Shown here: positions 35,830 to 46,158 of the stretch, one piece after another
How the letters are laid out: each line of letters opens with the position of its first letter
Numbering within the stretch: position 1 is the first letter of the stretch
Origin: Phellopilus nigrolimitatus
Lineage: Eukaryota; Basidiomycota; Agaricomycetes; Hymenochaetales; Hymenochaetaceae
DNA length: 64,000 nucleotides
Reading direction: 5' to 3'
Assembly (NCBI GenBank): GCA_021029095.1
Contig: JAJOHG010000143.1
Location: 1 to 64,000 of the forward strand
Program-made: the position numbers and the translations under genes
Notes under the pieces: model-generated
What the model was told of the DNA's origin: nothing
The model's input: the letters and a program-made list of their open reading frames with translations, nothing else
Databases searched by the model: none

Positions 35830-37979
35830 ATGGCGGCAACCAAGCCACAGAAACTATATCGCAACATTATTGCGACGGCGGATGCGATCAAGGGGTTAAG
35901 TGCATCGTCGCTCGGTCAGGATACTGGTCTCATTGTTGCACCGACATCGTCAGACGCGACGTCTCCGTTTCCACAAACCCTTCCGTCACCTCAACCTATC
36001 GTCGACACACTCATTGCTGATGGCATACCTTTAGAGGTTGCTAAAAGGCTTTCCATCGCATTTGAAAAATCTGTGGACGTTCTGCGCAAAAAAGTGGAAT
36101 CGGGGTTGAATGAGGCTTGGGCACAGATTATGAAAACACCTAGGCATGCTTCCATGACCCCACTACCTGAACTAAAGGCTCAACTTTGGTCTACGCACGA
36201 ATCTCTCTTCTCTCGCAAAGTTGGTTCTTGGAGGGAGGAGATCCGGCAACGCGCCTCCGCGCGCCTTTCCGAACGAAATGTCGGTCAGACATCTAAGGCC
36301 GTCTCTACTTCAACTAACGATGATCGACGGGCGTTCAATAATGTAAGTGGTACGTCTTGTTATGACTCCTGTTCTCGTTTGACTTCAGTTTTAGAAATAC
36401 ACTCCTGTTTTGGAGACATATTTTTCCAAGAACCAGTTACCTTCAAAGGCGGATAAAATCGTGCTCGCAGAAAAATCGTGTATGACATACAGACAAATTC
36501 ACGTCTGGGTACGTGCTCATGGCCGACTCCATAGTCTTTTCCTAACGTGGTTTTTCTAGTTTCAGAACAGGCGCAAACGGACGAAAAATCCAGCTACGAA
36601 CAGTGCTTGCGTAGATGTTCGCACTCATATGTTGGATGCACAGGATGGCAATGATGAAGAAGCTGAAAGGACAGACGTCGAGGATGATGTCAACGATAAA
36701 GTGGGCCATGTGTTCTCCTTTGAATTCCTTTATCTCATTTCTTTTCTAGCTCGGATGCTCCTCCAGATCGTCTTCTTGCACCCTTGTCGGAGACGAAGAT
36801 GTGTTCGCGAATAGCATTCCTTCCTATGCTTTTCCGGCAATATACCCGCCGATATTGGATGAAGACCCGTTCCCTTGTAGATATGGGGATTTCTCATCAA
36901 TTCCGAAAGTGCATTGGGTGCGGAAGCCAGCAACGGAGATTCGGCATCAAGGAGTCACCGACATGGAGACTCTGGTCGGAGCGTTCGAGAGGCTTCACAT
37001 AAGTGGTGCTAGGAGTACTGGGAATGGCGAGCACAGTCTTCCGTGGGGTTTATATCGACCGACGAAAAGGTCTGGTTGCGATGTTACTTTGCCATACACT
37101 GTTCGCCCTTTACGCGCACCGTTGGCCTCCTTCATCCGACTCCCAACCTCGAACACCGTTTCGAGCCCGTGCCCAGCTCCTGTTCAATCTCCCAGAAAAC
37201 CAGAAGTGTTGCTATGCGTTCCCCCAACGGCGACGATCACAGAAACTACGAAATCGTCTCGTAAACCCCGACCCCGACTCCCTACTGCTGCACATACATG
37301 TAATGCACCGAGCAGCGTTAAAACTGCAGTGCAGCAGGTCGAAACATCCCCGTCTTCTTCATCCGATACGCCCTTGTCCATGCCGATTGCATCCGCCTCC
37401 ACTCCATCTGCCGATGCACATGTGAGGGCTAAAAGGGTGTCGAAAAAGAAAGGTGGCTCGAAGGGACATCCCCCCACAGGCCGTGGCAAGGGCAAGGGGA
37501 AGAGCAAAGTAACTACACCCTCCCGACCCTCAACACCCTTCCTGTCATCTTCATCATCATTCGATACTTCTTCACGCTCACCGTCTCTCGACTCAGACAG
37601 CTCTTTGCCGTCGCTATCCTATTCGTCATCGAGTTCTTCAGCCTCGAGTGATACGCATTCTCCAGTGATCCCACTTCAATCTCTCCCTGAAGAAAGGCCT
37701 TTACCTGAGTTCCACTCCTTTGGTGGTGCTGATACCTCTCTGTTACTGCCTCCTGCGCAAAGCCTTCTTGAAAGTTTCCCTCCGCCAGTGTTCCCGTCCG
37801 ACGACAACAGTTTTCCCTTCGATTTCTCCAAGGGTCCATTGGACTATACGTTCAATTATGATCTTCCTCCGTACCCAACGTTCTCCCAACCTTTAGATGG
37901 ATTCTCGCAAGGCTTGCACTTTTCTCCCTTTGCGACACCTGCCCCCTTGTCATTTGATTTCAATTCTATATCTGTTTAA
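35830..37979 (+). CDS. HD2-class mating-type homeodomain protein
   Basis: This is the typical-homeodomain partner of HD1 at the A locus. Exons were confirmed by phase: 35830-36342, 36395-36508, 36560 to about 36701, and 36750-37979. The start gives MAATKPQKLYRNII. The N-terminal dimerisation part includes EVAKRLSIAFEKSVDVLRKK. The homeodomain is split by an intron inside helix 3: KYTPVLETYFSKNQLPSKAD and MTYRQIHVW are in exon 2, and FQNRRKRTKN opens exon 3. WFQNRR is diagnostic for HD2 as against the HD1 WFxNARRR. A Ser/Pro-rich tail contains KKKGGSKG and a Phe-rich end (SLLESFPPPVFPSDDNSFPFDF), which looks like an activation domain. The gene is intact and divergent from HD1 copy b. Confidence 0.92.
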
Positions 37980-38481
37980 TCTGTTTGTTCGCCTGCTAAC
38001 CTCCTCAGCTTTGCTTTCTCTTTTATCCGCACATTTGCTGGTACTTATCATTATACGCTATTTTTGGGTTTTGGTTCTTTTTTCTCTTCTCTTCTCTTCC
38101 AAGGATCGGAAACAATGTACTATAATATACCACTCGCATCTGTATCATCAAACATCGCAATGTAATGAGTATCTACCTCGTAGTTAGAAGGATAAGATGT
38201 CCACGCGCGGGCCAATAACGAAATACTTCGTTGTGATTGCTGAGCAGTTTCTTTTTTTACTTCAAAGGGAAACGCTCAATTGCGCGCGTTTCATGGTTGT
38301 GAATTTCGATCAAACAAAAATATATGAAAGGCGGATTTTGCGGGCCGGCCCTATAAAGAGCTGTCATTTATACAAATGTCTCAAAAAGCTCATTTTCATT
38401 CATCGCGTTGCGAAAAACGGAATACAACTCGTGGCTATTTATGATGCAACGTACTCCATCTTCCATCTTCTGCTCGACTCC
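37980..38481. other. Convergent spacer between HD2 and DLD
   Basis: 3' UTRs of two convergent genes; T-rich and AT-rich. No further coding signal. Confidence 0.5.
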
Positions 38482-40659
38482 TCAGTCCGGATATAACTGG
38501 TTAGAAATATTAACGATGAGCAAGATACATTGCTACGGCTTAATTATTTGGCACTTACTTTCCCGGGGTTGAACAAATTATGTGGGTCGAAAGCGTTCTT
38601 GATTGTTTTCATTAGAGCGACTGTCCCCTCTCCAAGTTCATCGACTAGATACTGTTTTTTTCCCATGCCTATGCCATGCTCGCCCGTACCTTTCGACAAA
38701 GCATTTTTTTTAATGTCACGGACGAAATGGGAGAGTAATAGATACGCACAGGTCCCGTCCAGGGCGATCGCCTTACGAATCATTGCATCTGCGACCTCCT
38801 TGACGTACTGATACTCTGTATCGTTATGGTAAAGTATAAAGCAGTGGAAGTTTCCTAAAGTTATTCATTAGTATCCGGAAGGTACGTCGAGATATGCTGT
38901 TGAAATCTCACCGTCACCGATATGGCCTCCCAAAGGCGAGACTAGACCTCTATCTGCAAGGTCTTTCTTGGTCGCATAGATCAGGTCAGGCAAGTGAGAG
39001 ACAGGCACGCTGCATGTTCCGTATCAGCTCGACACGTCACGATTAGCTTTTTCTACATAATCTCACCAGACATCGGTGATATATCCTTTATAACCTGGAT
39101 TAATGCTGAGCACGCCGAAGAGCGTACTCTTGCGATCTGACCACAGAATGTCGCCCTCTTCTTCATTGACAATATGAGTGTATCCTGTTCCACCGTGTTT
39201 TCCAGCTACCTGCTCGACAAGGCGCGAAGTTTCGTCTCTCACTGCATCTGACCCTTGGTATTTGAAGAATACGGTGTCCATTTCGATCCATTTACGTGGA
39301 AATTTTCCGAAGCGATTCATTGCCTGCACGGCCAAATGATCGCATAGCTCCGCACACTCTATAAGGTTGGTTAACCACCGAGTTGAAGACATGGATACGT
39401 ATGTATCGTGCGCATCTATGAAGCATGGAAAAAGTGAATACTTACGAATGGCAGCACCCTCATTGACTATCTCACAAACTGCCTTGGTGGCGCTGCGAAC
39501 GTCCGGAAAGCCTACGACTGCTATAGAAATAGGTAGGCGTGGCACGAGCCTAACAGTGGCTAATGAAAACCCCGCGTTAGTCATTAAGAAACTTCAGAAG
39601 GAAAAAAACAAAAATCGGTCAGGCATTACCTTCTGTGACAATACCTAAAGTACCCTCTGCGCCAATAAAAAGCTTCGTGAGATCAAAACCAGCCGAACAT
39701 TTCCGTGCACGTTTGCGTGTCTTAATGACCTCGCCTGATGGGAGTACTGCAGTCTGTTTTGTTTAGATTCATTCGTCACTCGTAATTGTTATCTTCAGAG
39801 AAAGCTTAAAAGACAACGTACAACATTGAGGATGTACTCTCCGCGAGCCGTCCCGTATCTAACAGCATTGGTTCCAGAACAGCCTTGTGCTATCATTCCG
39901 CCAATAGTGGCACCAGGCGCAGGGTCAAGCTTAGCATAAGCCACATGGTTTAACTTAATCTTGGATATGTTCGCCAACAATGTGAATTACTGACAGGAAA
40001 GAACAGCGGAATTCCTAAGAGCAATGTCAGTCCAAAATTATATTATGCAAATGCTCCCGCTTTATTAGCTCGCTAACCTTTTTCCTTGAGTGTATCGTTG
40101 AGTACGTTCCACACCACACCAGCCTCGCATATGACATCGGCGTCATCCACTGTAGAGGGGAAAATTAGCAAGCAGTTACAACTGACTGTAAGTACTTGAT
40201 TGCAAGTTGGACATACCATTGATTTGAATAATACGATTCATCCGAGAGAGATCGACGCAGATACTTTCACTAGTGCCTGAGACCTTTGGACTTGTTAGAC
40301 ACGATATATAAATTTTAGGCGAGCTTCGTACATTGCCTTCAAGGCTTGTACCAGCCGCATACGGTACTATGGGAACACGGTGCTTGTTGGCGAGTTGAAC
40401 AATTTTCACAACATCTTCAGTCGAGCGGACATGAACTACGACTGCGTGAGGAATACCTGCGAGGAATTTGACACGTAGTCCGTTGATGCTCCATTAATCA
40501 GACAAAAACACACTCACCATGAAACTGCGGATACTTTGATTGAGCAAAAGTAGTCAAATCATTGACTTCTGTAGAAACAGTGTTCAAATTGTCTTGGAAA
40601 GCATCTTTTAATTCACGAATGAGCTGCTGCAGCTCCTGAGAGGGAGCAAATGTCGTCAT
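38482..40659 (-). CDS. D-lactate dehydrogenase (cytochrome), FAD-binding
   Basis: This is a DLD-type flavoenzyme that oxidises D-lactate to pyruvate and passes electrons to cytochrome c in mitochondria. It is split by many short introns. Conserved pieces in minus-strand order: [20 protein letters not shown] and GTSLEGN (FAD pocket), [40 protein letters not shown] followed by [49 protein letters not shown] (metal-binding histidines), and [14 protein letters not shown] near the C-terminus, which is joined across an in-frame intron. The last 15-nt exon (38482-38496) encodes LYPD and the TGA after FNPGK. The first ATG found (40659, [12 protein letters not shown]) leaves no clear mitochondrial leader, so an upstream exon may exist. 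Confidence 0.85.
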
Positions 40660-41345
40660 TGTAGGTCCAGTGAGTTCAAAGCAAACGTGTCGATTGCACT
40701 GTCGTTACAAGTCATGGTTAACTTCTTAAGACCTTCGGATCTCGCAAATTCGAACGACGAGATCATGATTTCGTGGGCGGAAAGCATGCGCACTGGCTTC
40801 GTAGAGTACATCAAGATCATGATTTCGCGGTATGAAGTAACACATGTGCGTGTAACGGCGAATACCGTATGCCGAGTCTGGTTGCGGAGACACGGCCTCC
40901 TCGGCTGTCAAAAGGGGTAAAGCATGTTATCGAATCCACTTCCGTCGCGCGTATCGACCGATACATATGTGGCTCAGCATGTTCTCAGTATCTCGTTTGG
41001 GATTACCAGTACCAGTACTCGTATGGCATGGAGATGTCCCCCGGAGACCAACACATTCAACAGAATCCTGCCTAATAATGGCTATATATACCGGCTTCGA
41101 AAACGGAATGAAGAAGCTTCTCAAAAAGTTAGGAACTTCATACGCGCTCGAAAATGCAGTCGGGGCCTGTCAGATGAGACCTGGGAACACAACACACATC
41201 TGAGAATGGTACTTTCAAATTCTGACTTCCTCGGTTTGCTGACAAGCTAGCGGTAGCTGATGATCAGTGATACACTAAGAAAGATTCCATAAGGCATTGA
41301 AGGGTACCCCTCTGTTGTTTCCACTTACTGTCGTCTGCCGTCCCA
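40660..41345. other. Intergenic region between DLD and the DUF6533 gene
   Basis: It contains short direct repeats of ATCATGATTTCG (about 40762 and 40816). A missing leader exon of DLD could lie here on the minus strand, but I could not identify one. Confidence 0.4.
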
Positions 41346-43012
41346 ATGGCTAACGCAACTGAAGTAGCTGAACTCGTTGTCGCGTTGCAACAGATGCGTT
41401 ACTCGAGTGTCCGTGTATTTATTACCTGTCCTATTCATTTCTGAATTAACAAACTCGATAATAGTACTTTGACTGTACGAATATTTTCCCCACTCATTGT
41501 CTGAATGATCAACAGCGCTGACTAAATGTGGAACCTGTAAAGTGGCCAGTATGACTATTCTGGTACGACATAAACCAAAATGTTCGAAATGGACGCATAG
41601 TGCATACTCTTGCAGACTTACGATTATTTAATCACATTCAACGCGGAGAAAAGACTCATATGGCCTTCACCCTGGTCGCTTCCTAAAGTTCTGTTTCTCC
41701 TGACACGGTATTTGCCTTTCATCGACACATCTATCGTCCTCTGGCGTAAGTGCAGACTTGTCTCCAATGTGACTTTGTGTCTTTGACTGAAGAACGTTGT
41801 GGTCAATAGATCAATTCAACCCATTCATGACTCAGAGAGATTGCACACTTGCATATATGAGTACTGGCTGTAAGCTATTTAATAATGAACTAGTGGGAAA
41901 TGACCAAACTCAACTTGCAATGCTTAGGGATGATTCTTCTTGGGATTCTAGTCGCAGAAAGTAAGCGTCGCTTTCCTCCCGATAAAGTCACTCTTTCAAT
42001 TTCTTGACCAAGTAATCCTTTTGCTACGAACGTGGGCGGTCTGGGAGCGAGGCAGGAATGTTGGAATCGGACTCTCCATCTGGACTGCCGCTTTGTGGAT
42101 CCCAAATATGGTCTGCATGGGAATTTTCCTCAAGTCGCTCAAATGCAAGTGCCTCGTAGTCTTATTGATTTTTTTTTAAAGACTATGATTGCATTTTGTT
42201 CAGTCGTACCATTACCATTGGGACTTCCTGGATGCCTTGTGGTTTCTGGCAGTACCGTACTCTCTATTAATTGGATTCTGCTCATGATATTCGAAGCTGG
42301 TAAGTTTTAGACGATAATGTCAACTTTGCTCCCAAACACTAAGATTTACTATCGTAGGAATTCTGGGGCTCATGGTGATCAAGGCAGTCCAGAAATGTAC
42401 GTTTCTGCATTCAGCAGATCTCACCTTCTGAGCCGAATACAAACAAAATCGCAACTGCAGATCGTATTCAACGGAGCACTATCATCTACAAAGCGGTTTA
42501 TAGAGATGGCAAGTGCAGCTTTCTGCTCAATCTGAAAAAGTGTTAATTCGCATAACTCAGGTTCTATATTTTATGTCTACCTATTTAGTAAGTGTAGATA
42601 ATACATTGTTTTGTCGAGAGCACTAATTATCCATTTGAAAGTAGCTTTTTCTCTTGCAAATGTCATCGTGATATTGACTCTGCCAGTGAGTGTCACAGTT
42701 TACAATAATGTGCACTTGCTCTTACTAGCTTGTTGTTTATATCCGGCGATCGTTGCCTTTTGTGCATGTAGCATGACTTTTTGAATTTGCTTTCAAGGTT
42801 TGTATTCAATCCTTTGATTTTTCGGTAACCCGGACATGGTCCACTCATTCTCAACTGACAGCATCGAACGGGTCACGCACTCCATTTTGACTGCGAGGAT
42901 CCTATTGAACTTGCGAAGCTTGCTCTCCAGCAAGGGAGGAGACACATTTTCATCTGGAGAGAGTATGGAACTCGTTTCAGTGTCATTTCCAGGCCACAGT
43001 CACACACGATAG
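41346..43012 (+). CDS. DUF6533-type integral membrane protein
   Basis: This is a multi-spanning membrane protein of a family expanded in Agaricomycetes; function unknown. The ATG at 41346 gives MANATEVAELVVALQQMRYS. After introns, an exon (about 41620-41752) encodes the DUF6533 signature YDYLITFNAEKRLIWPSPWS and LPKVLFLLTRYLPFIDTSIV. Next come FNPFMTQRDCTLAYMSTG, then WMILLGILVAE, then LLLRTWAVWERGRNVGIGLS with IWTAALWIPNMVCMGIFL (about 42022-42142). Then VSGSTVLSINWILLMIFEA, LGLMVIKAVQK and IIYKAVYRDG with SIFYVYLF follow. The last part carries ERVTHSILTARILLNLR, the usual family end, and the stop at 43010-43012. All blocks are present in order and in splice-consistent phase, so the gene is probably functional. 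Part of it is duplicated at 55.4 kb. Confidence 0.7.
41628..41888. repeat. About 260-bp segment duplicated at 55420-55680
   Basis: The DUF6533 signature exon, the following intron and the next exon recur at 55420-55680 in the same orientation with scattered substitutions only, by eye around nine in ten bases identical. The intron is as conserved as the exons, which points to recent duplication. Confidence 0.85.
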
Positions 43013-44783
43013 AGAAGGAGTACTGCTTTATCTGTACGTTAATGGAGCTGATGTACGATATCTAAACATGTATTGGACCAATCTTATTTCCGTTGATGTT
43101 TCTCTGAAGGTTGATGATTGACGGACGGTGACAACGTTGTCCTCGGCGAGTTAACAAATAGTGTGTGAGCGGCTTGACGAGAAGCCATTCTTCTGGTTGA
43201 GCTTATTCTGGTTGAGCTTATCTGCTATCGCGGCCCCATGCTCAGGACAATTGTATATGCCCTCGGAACAACGCTATATACCAATATGGTTTAGACAAAT
43301 ATTAAAATTAAGCCCTGTCCAGGGAATCGCTGCTAAGATTTGCATTCCGAGGCTCCTATCGGGGAAGAATTCACGGTCTCTCATTTTCCGGCTGTTCGTC
43401 TTCACGGAATACATGTCAGCGTAGCCGTCATGTAGTATAAAAACTCTCGGCGCCTGCGGTCCTTAAGAATGATGGGGAAACACCTAACTCACGACTGATG
43501 TCCCCGCATGTCGAGGCAGCACCAGCGATGCCAACAGGACAGTCCTAAGAATTTCAAAATTTCAAAATTTCCGCTAAGCATACTATACCACACCAGAGCA
43601 ACGGACTGCCGTCACCTCAGTAGATAGAACTTTTATCAACGATGCGATCTCGCAGGGTCGCTAATTATCTTCTACCGATGGGGAAAAAACCTGGACCGAT
43701 CCGGACCCACTCACAGGATGCTAAGTTGACCGAGCCACATGTCTCGTACGACTCATGAATAGCAGTCCGAACCACAAAGAAGCAGATGGATTTCGCGATG
43801 GAAATTACTGCGACTCGTTCAGTAGATCATTGTATTCTCGAGCGGCACTCATGATGCTGTAACGACTGCGATCATATTAAATCACAATATAGCCGTCATT
43901 GGACCCCAAAACAAAATCACCACTGTTCCATGCATGATATTGACGAACAGCACCCATGTGCTAGACCAAAACGCACGAGCGCTTTCTCGACACGGAGCCC
44001 TCTCTTGAAATCATAGCAGTCCATCGTGAGGCACCACGGTGTTTGCGGACGAGGCGGCGATGGCCGAGTCGATCATAGAGAAACGCGAAAATGCTGAACA
44101 AATTGGTTCCGGTAATAATAAAGTACCTGCAGACCGTTGAAAACTTTAAAGTTGTTCGCATGATAGTCACGAACCATCCGCGAGAGTACTGGGTAACGAA
44201 GAGCCTCATGATTTGTCATCTGGATGGTTTCGTGTATAACTCTGGAACAAAGGAGCAAACATATAAAATTAAACTGCCAGCTAATGGTTGGGATGTATCT
44301 TAGCATAGCCTTGTCCTCAGAATTTCTTAGCAATGCAGAAATCCTGAGTTAAATGGAGGGGGATATTATTTGCTTTGAATGACATAAGCCGGAAGGATCG
44401 GCATGCAGTGCTATTCGAGTCTGCAACAAGCAGCATGCTGATTCGCAAGAAGTCGGGCACGATCCTCAAGTCGTCACTCAAATGTCGTGTCCGCATTGCG
44501 GCACCGCCCGACACTCTGGCTCTCTGACCTTGCATCAATCCCACTATTCTCGCCAAACGGCAGCGCGCCGGTGATGCCGCAGGAGAGACCGACGCGGCGC
44601 TGAAGGCAGTCGTTGAAGAGAGGGAGAAGACCACGGACTTGTCAGACGGCGAAACGCAGAGGCTTTCTGCGTAAGCTATTTTGTGCGTTATGATTCTCAT
44701 GCTGTTTTGACGACGACGTCGTCTGAAGGCCCTCAAAATGTGCTGCTCTTCTTTGAACCACGGCGGCGAAGCTTGCTACAACG
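43013..44783. other. Degraded region with minus-strand membrane-protein remnant
   Basis: No intact gene. A perfect 15-bp tandem duplication (TTCTGGTTGAGCTTA) occupies 43191-43220. On the complement of about 44333-43900, two frames carry fragments resembling the C-terminal membrane part of DUF6533 proteins (FIITGTNLFSIFAFL and STWVLFVNIMHG), with stops between them. A plus-strand piece near 44565-44672 (DAALKAVVEEREKTTDLSDG) may belong to another eroded gene. Confidence 0.4.
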
Positions 44784-45387
44784 ATGAGCTCGAAGGGGTT
44801 CCCGGCTCCGCAGCGAGGGGCTTCGCTAATGCTCGCATTCCGAATGGATGCTAAATTCACGCTGATTGTCGGCTCGAATTGACATGCTGCCACAAGAGCG
44901 TCCAGCGTGCTAGAGCCATCTCTTCCGTCACCATCTTGGCCAACGGAGGTATCAGAGCGGCCTGTGAGGAACTTGCATGGCGCGCAGAAACCAATCAACG
45001 CAAAATCATCGACTTCGACGAGCTTGCGGGCCCTCGGAGCTGTCGATTCTCTTCTGGACGAGCGTGGCTCAGGATCTGTATCTCTCGGCTTCTCATCACA
45101 GACACGCTAGTCAGCTCGGACACCTCGTTTTTGCGTTCTCAATATCAGCGACGCTGATTTACTATGCATGTCGAAAACGAAACATTCCGGTGAACGTCAC
45201 CGACACGCCCAGCCTCTGTGATTTTACGGTTTGCGCAACACATCGCTGTTTGGACCCGCAGACTGGAAGGGAAACACCTCTTCAAGTTGCTGTCGCGACG
45301 AATGGTCATGGGTGTAGACTGGTGGGTCGGATAAAGCGCGAGGTTGATGCGAAGCTCGATCCAGATGCTGGTTATCTTCGGCGTTAG
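44784..45387 (+). pseudogene. Met8-like siroheme biosynthesis gene, frameshifted
   Basis: Met8 is a precorrin-2 dehydrogenase/ferrochelatase that makes siroheme for sulfite and nitrite reduction. From an ATG at 44784 the plus strand reads QRGASLMLAFRMDAKFTLIVGS, like the Rossmann start GGSLLLAWQ...LIVGGG, then meets a stop at about 44880. In another frame GIRAACEELAWRAETNQRKI and IIDFDELAGP follow (about 44945-45035). In a third frame (about 45140-45387) come ACRKRNIPVNVTDTPSLCDF, TPLQVAVATNGHGCRLVG and RIKREVDAKL, the conserved Met8 middle with its NVTD and TNG motifs. The glycine-rich NAD loop has lost its usual glycines and at least two frame changes are needed. So this is a decaying copy; a functional paralogue is presumably elsewhere. 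Confidence 0.7.
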
Positions 45388-46158
45388 ATATTATCATTTT
45401 CCATGACTATCTGGATCTCAAATGAATTCCTCTTACAGTATGAGTACCTTGAGGTCCCCCTTGAATTTGCATTGACCGTGGTAGTCATCATGTGCCAAAC
45501 GCTGCTCGTCAATATTAGAAAGGAAGCTTCAAAGCAGTCCTTCCGCGTTACGTCGACTGGGGAATATTTGACCACCTTTTCAGGCTCTCTGAGTGCGGGG
45601 CAGATGCTATCGACAATTGCTTACAAGACGTCGACTACGGAGTTAGGCTTATGAATTCTGGTTCAACCATTTCTTACAAGTGTACATTATTATTACATGG
45701 AAGCTAATTTGAATGTCTACAGGCTCGGACTCGTACTTGGAACAGAAACTTCGATAATACTGACATTTCCAATTGGCGATGATAAGTATCTTGCTGCGCA
45801 TTTCTTTTTTAACATTTTTTTACTCTCGAATGTATGTCTCCTGACCTCCCATTACAATGCAATCTACTACGTTGGCTTCTGGACGAGCTGTTAAAAACGC
45901 GAGACCAGCTATTGGGGAAACAATCTGCAATTACGAAAATCTTGAAAGACACATGGAGATTCGAGGTGTTGGAAAGTCTGACAAACTACACAAACTATAT
46001 TACCTTCTCAGCTTTACCACCAACATATGTACATATGCGTCTACTTTACGATAACGGAAATCAGGAATCCTGGAATTAAGAACGTCGCGGACCTGTAGGT
46101 TCCGGGCCAGCCGCCGTACACAGCGGCTGCTGCCAGCCACCAATCCAGTGTATTCGCT
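45388..46158. other. Degraded region with a membrane-protein fragment
   Basis: A plus-strand frame (45403-45654) includes VPLEFALTVVVIMCQTLLVN with IRKEAS, like the C-terminus of fungal DUF6533 proteins. No start, signature exon or continuous gene is seen. The rest is unassigned. Confidence 0.35.

Noticed and set aside
35703..36020. Plus-strand frame overlapping the HD1/HD2 promoter
   Set aside because: It runs in a different frame over the true HD2 start. The HD2 frame has the homeodomain and matching splice phases.
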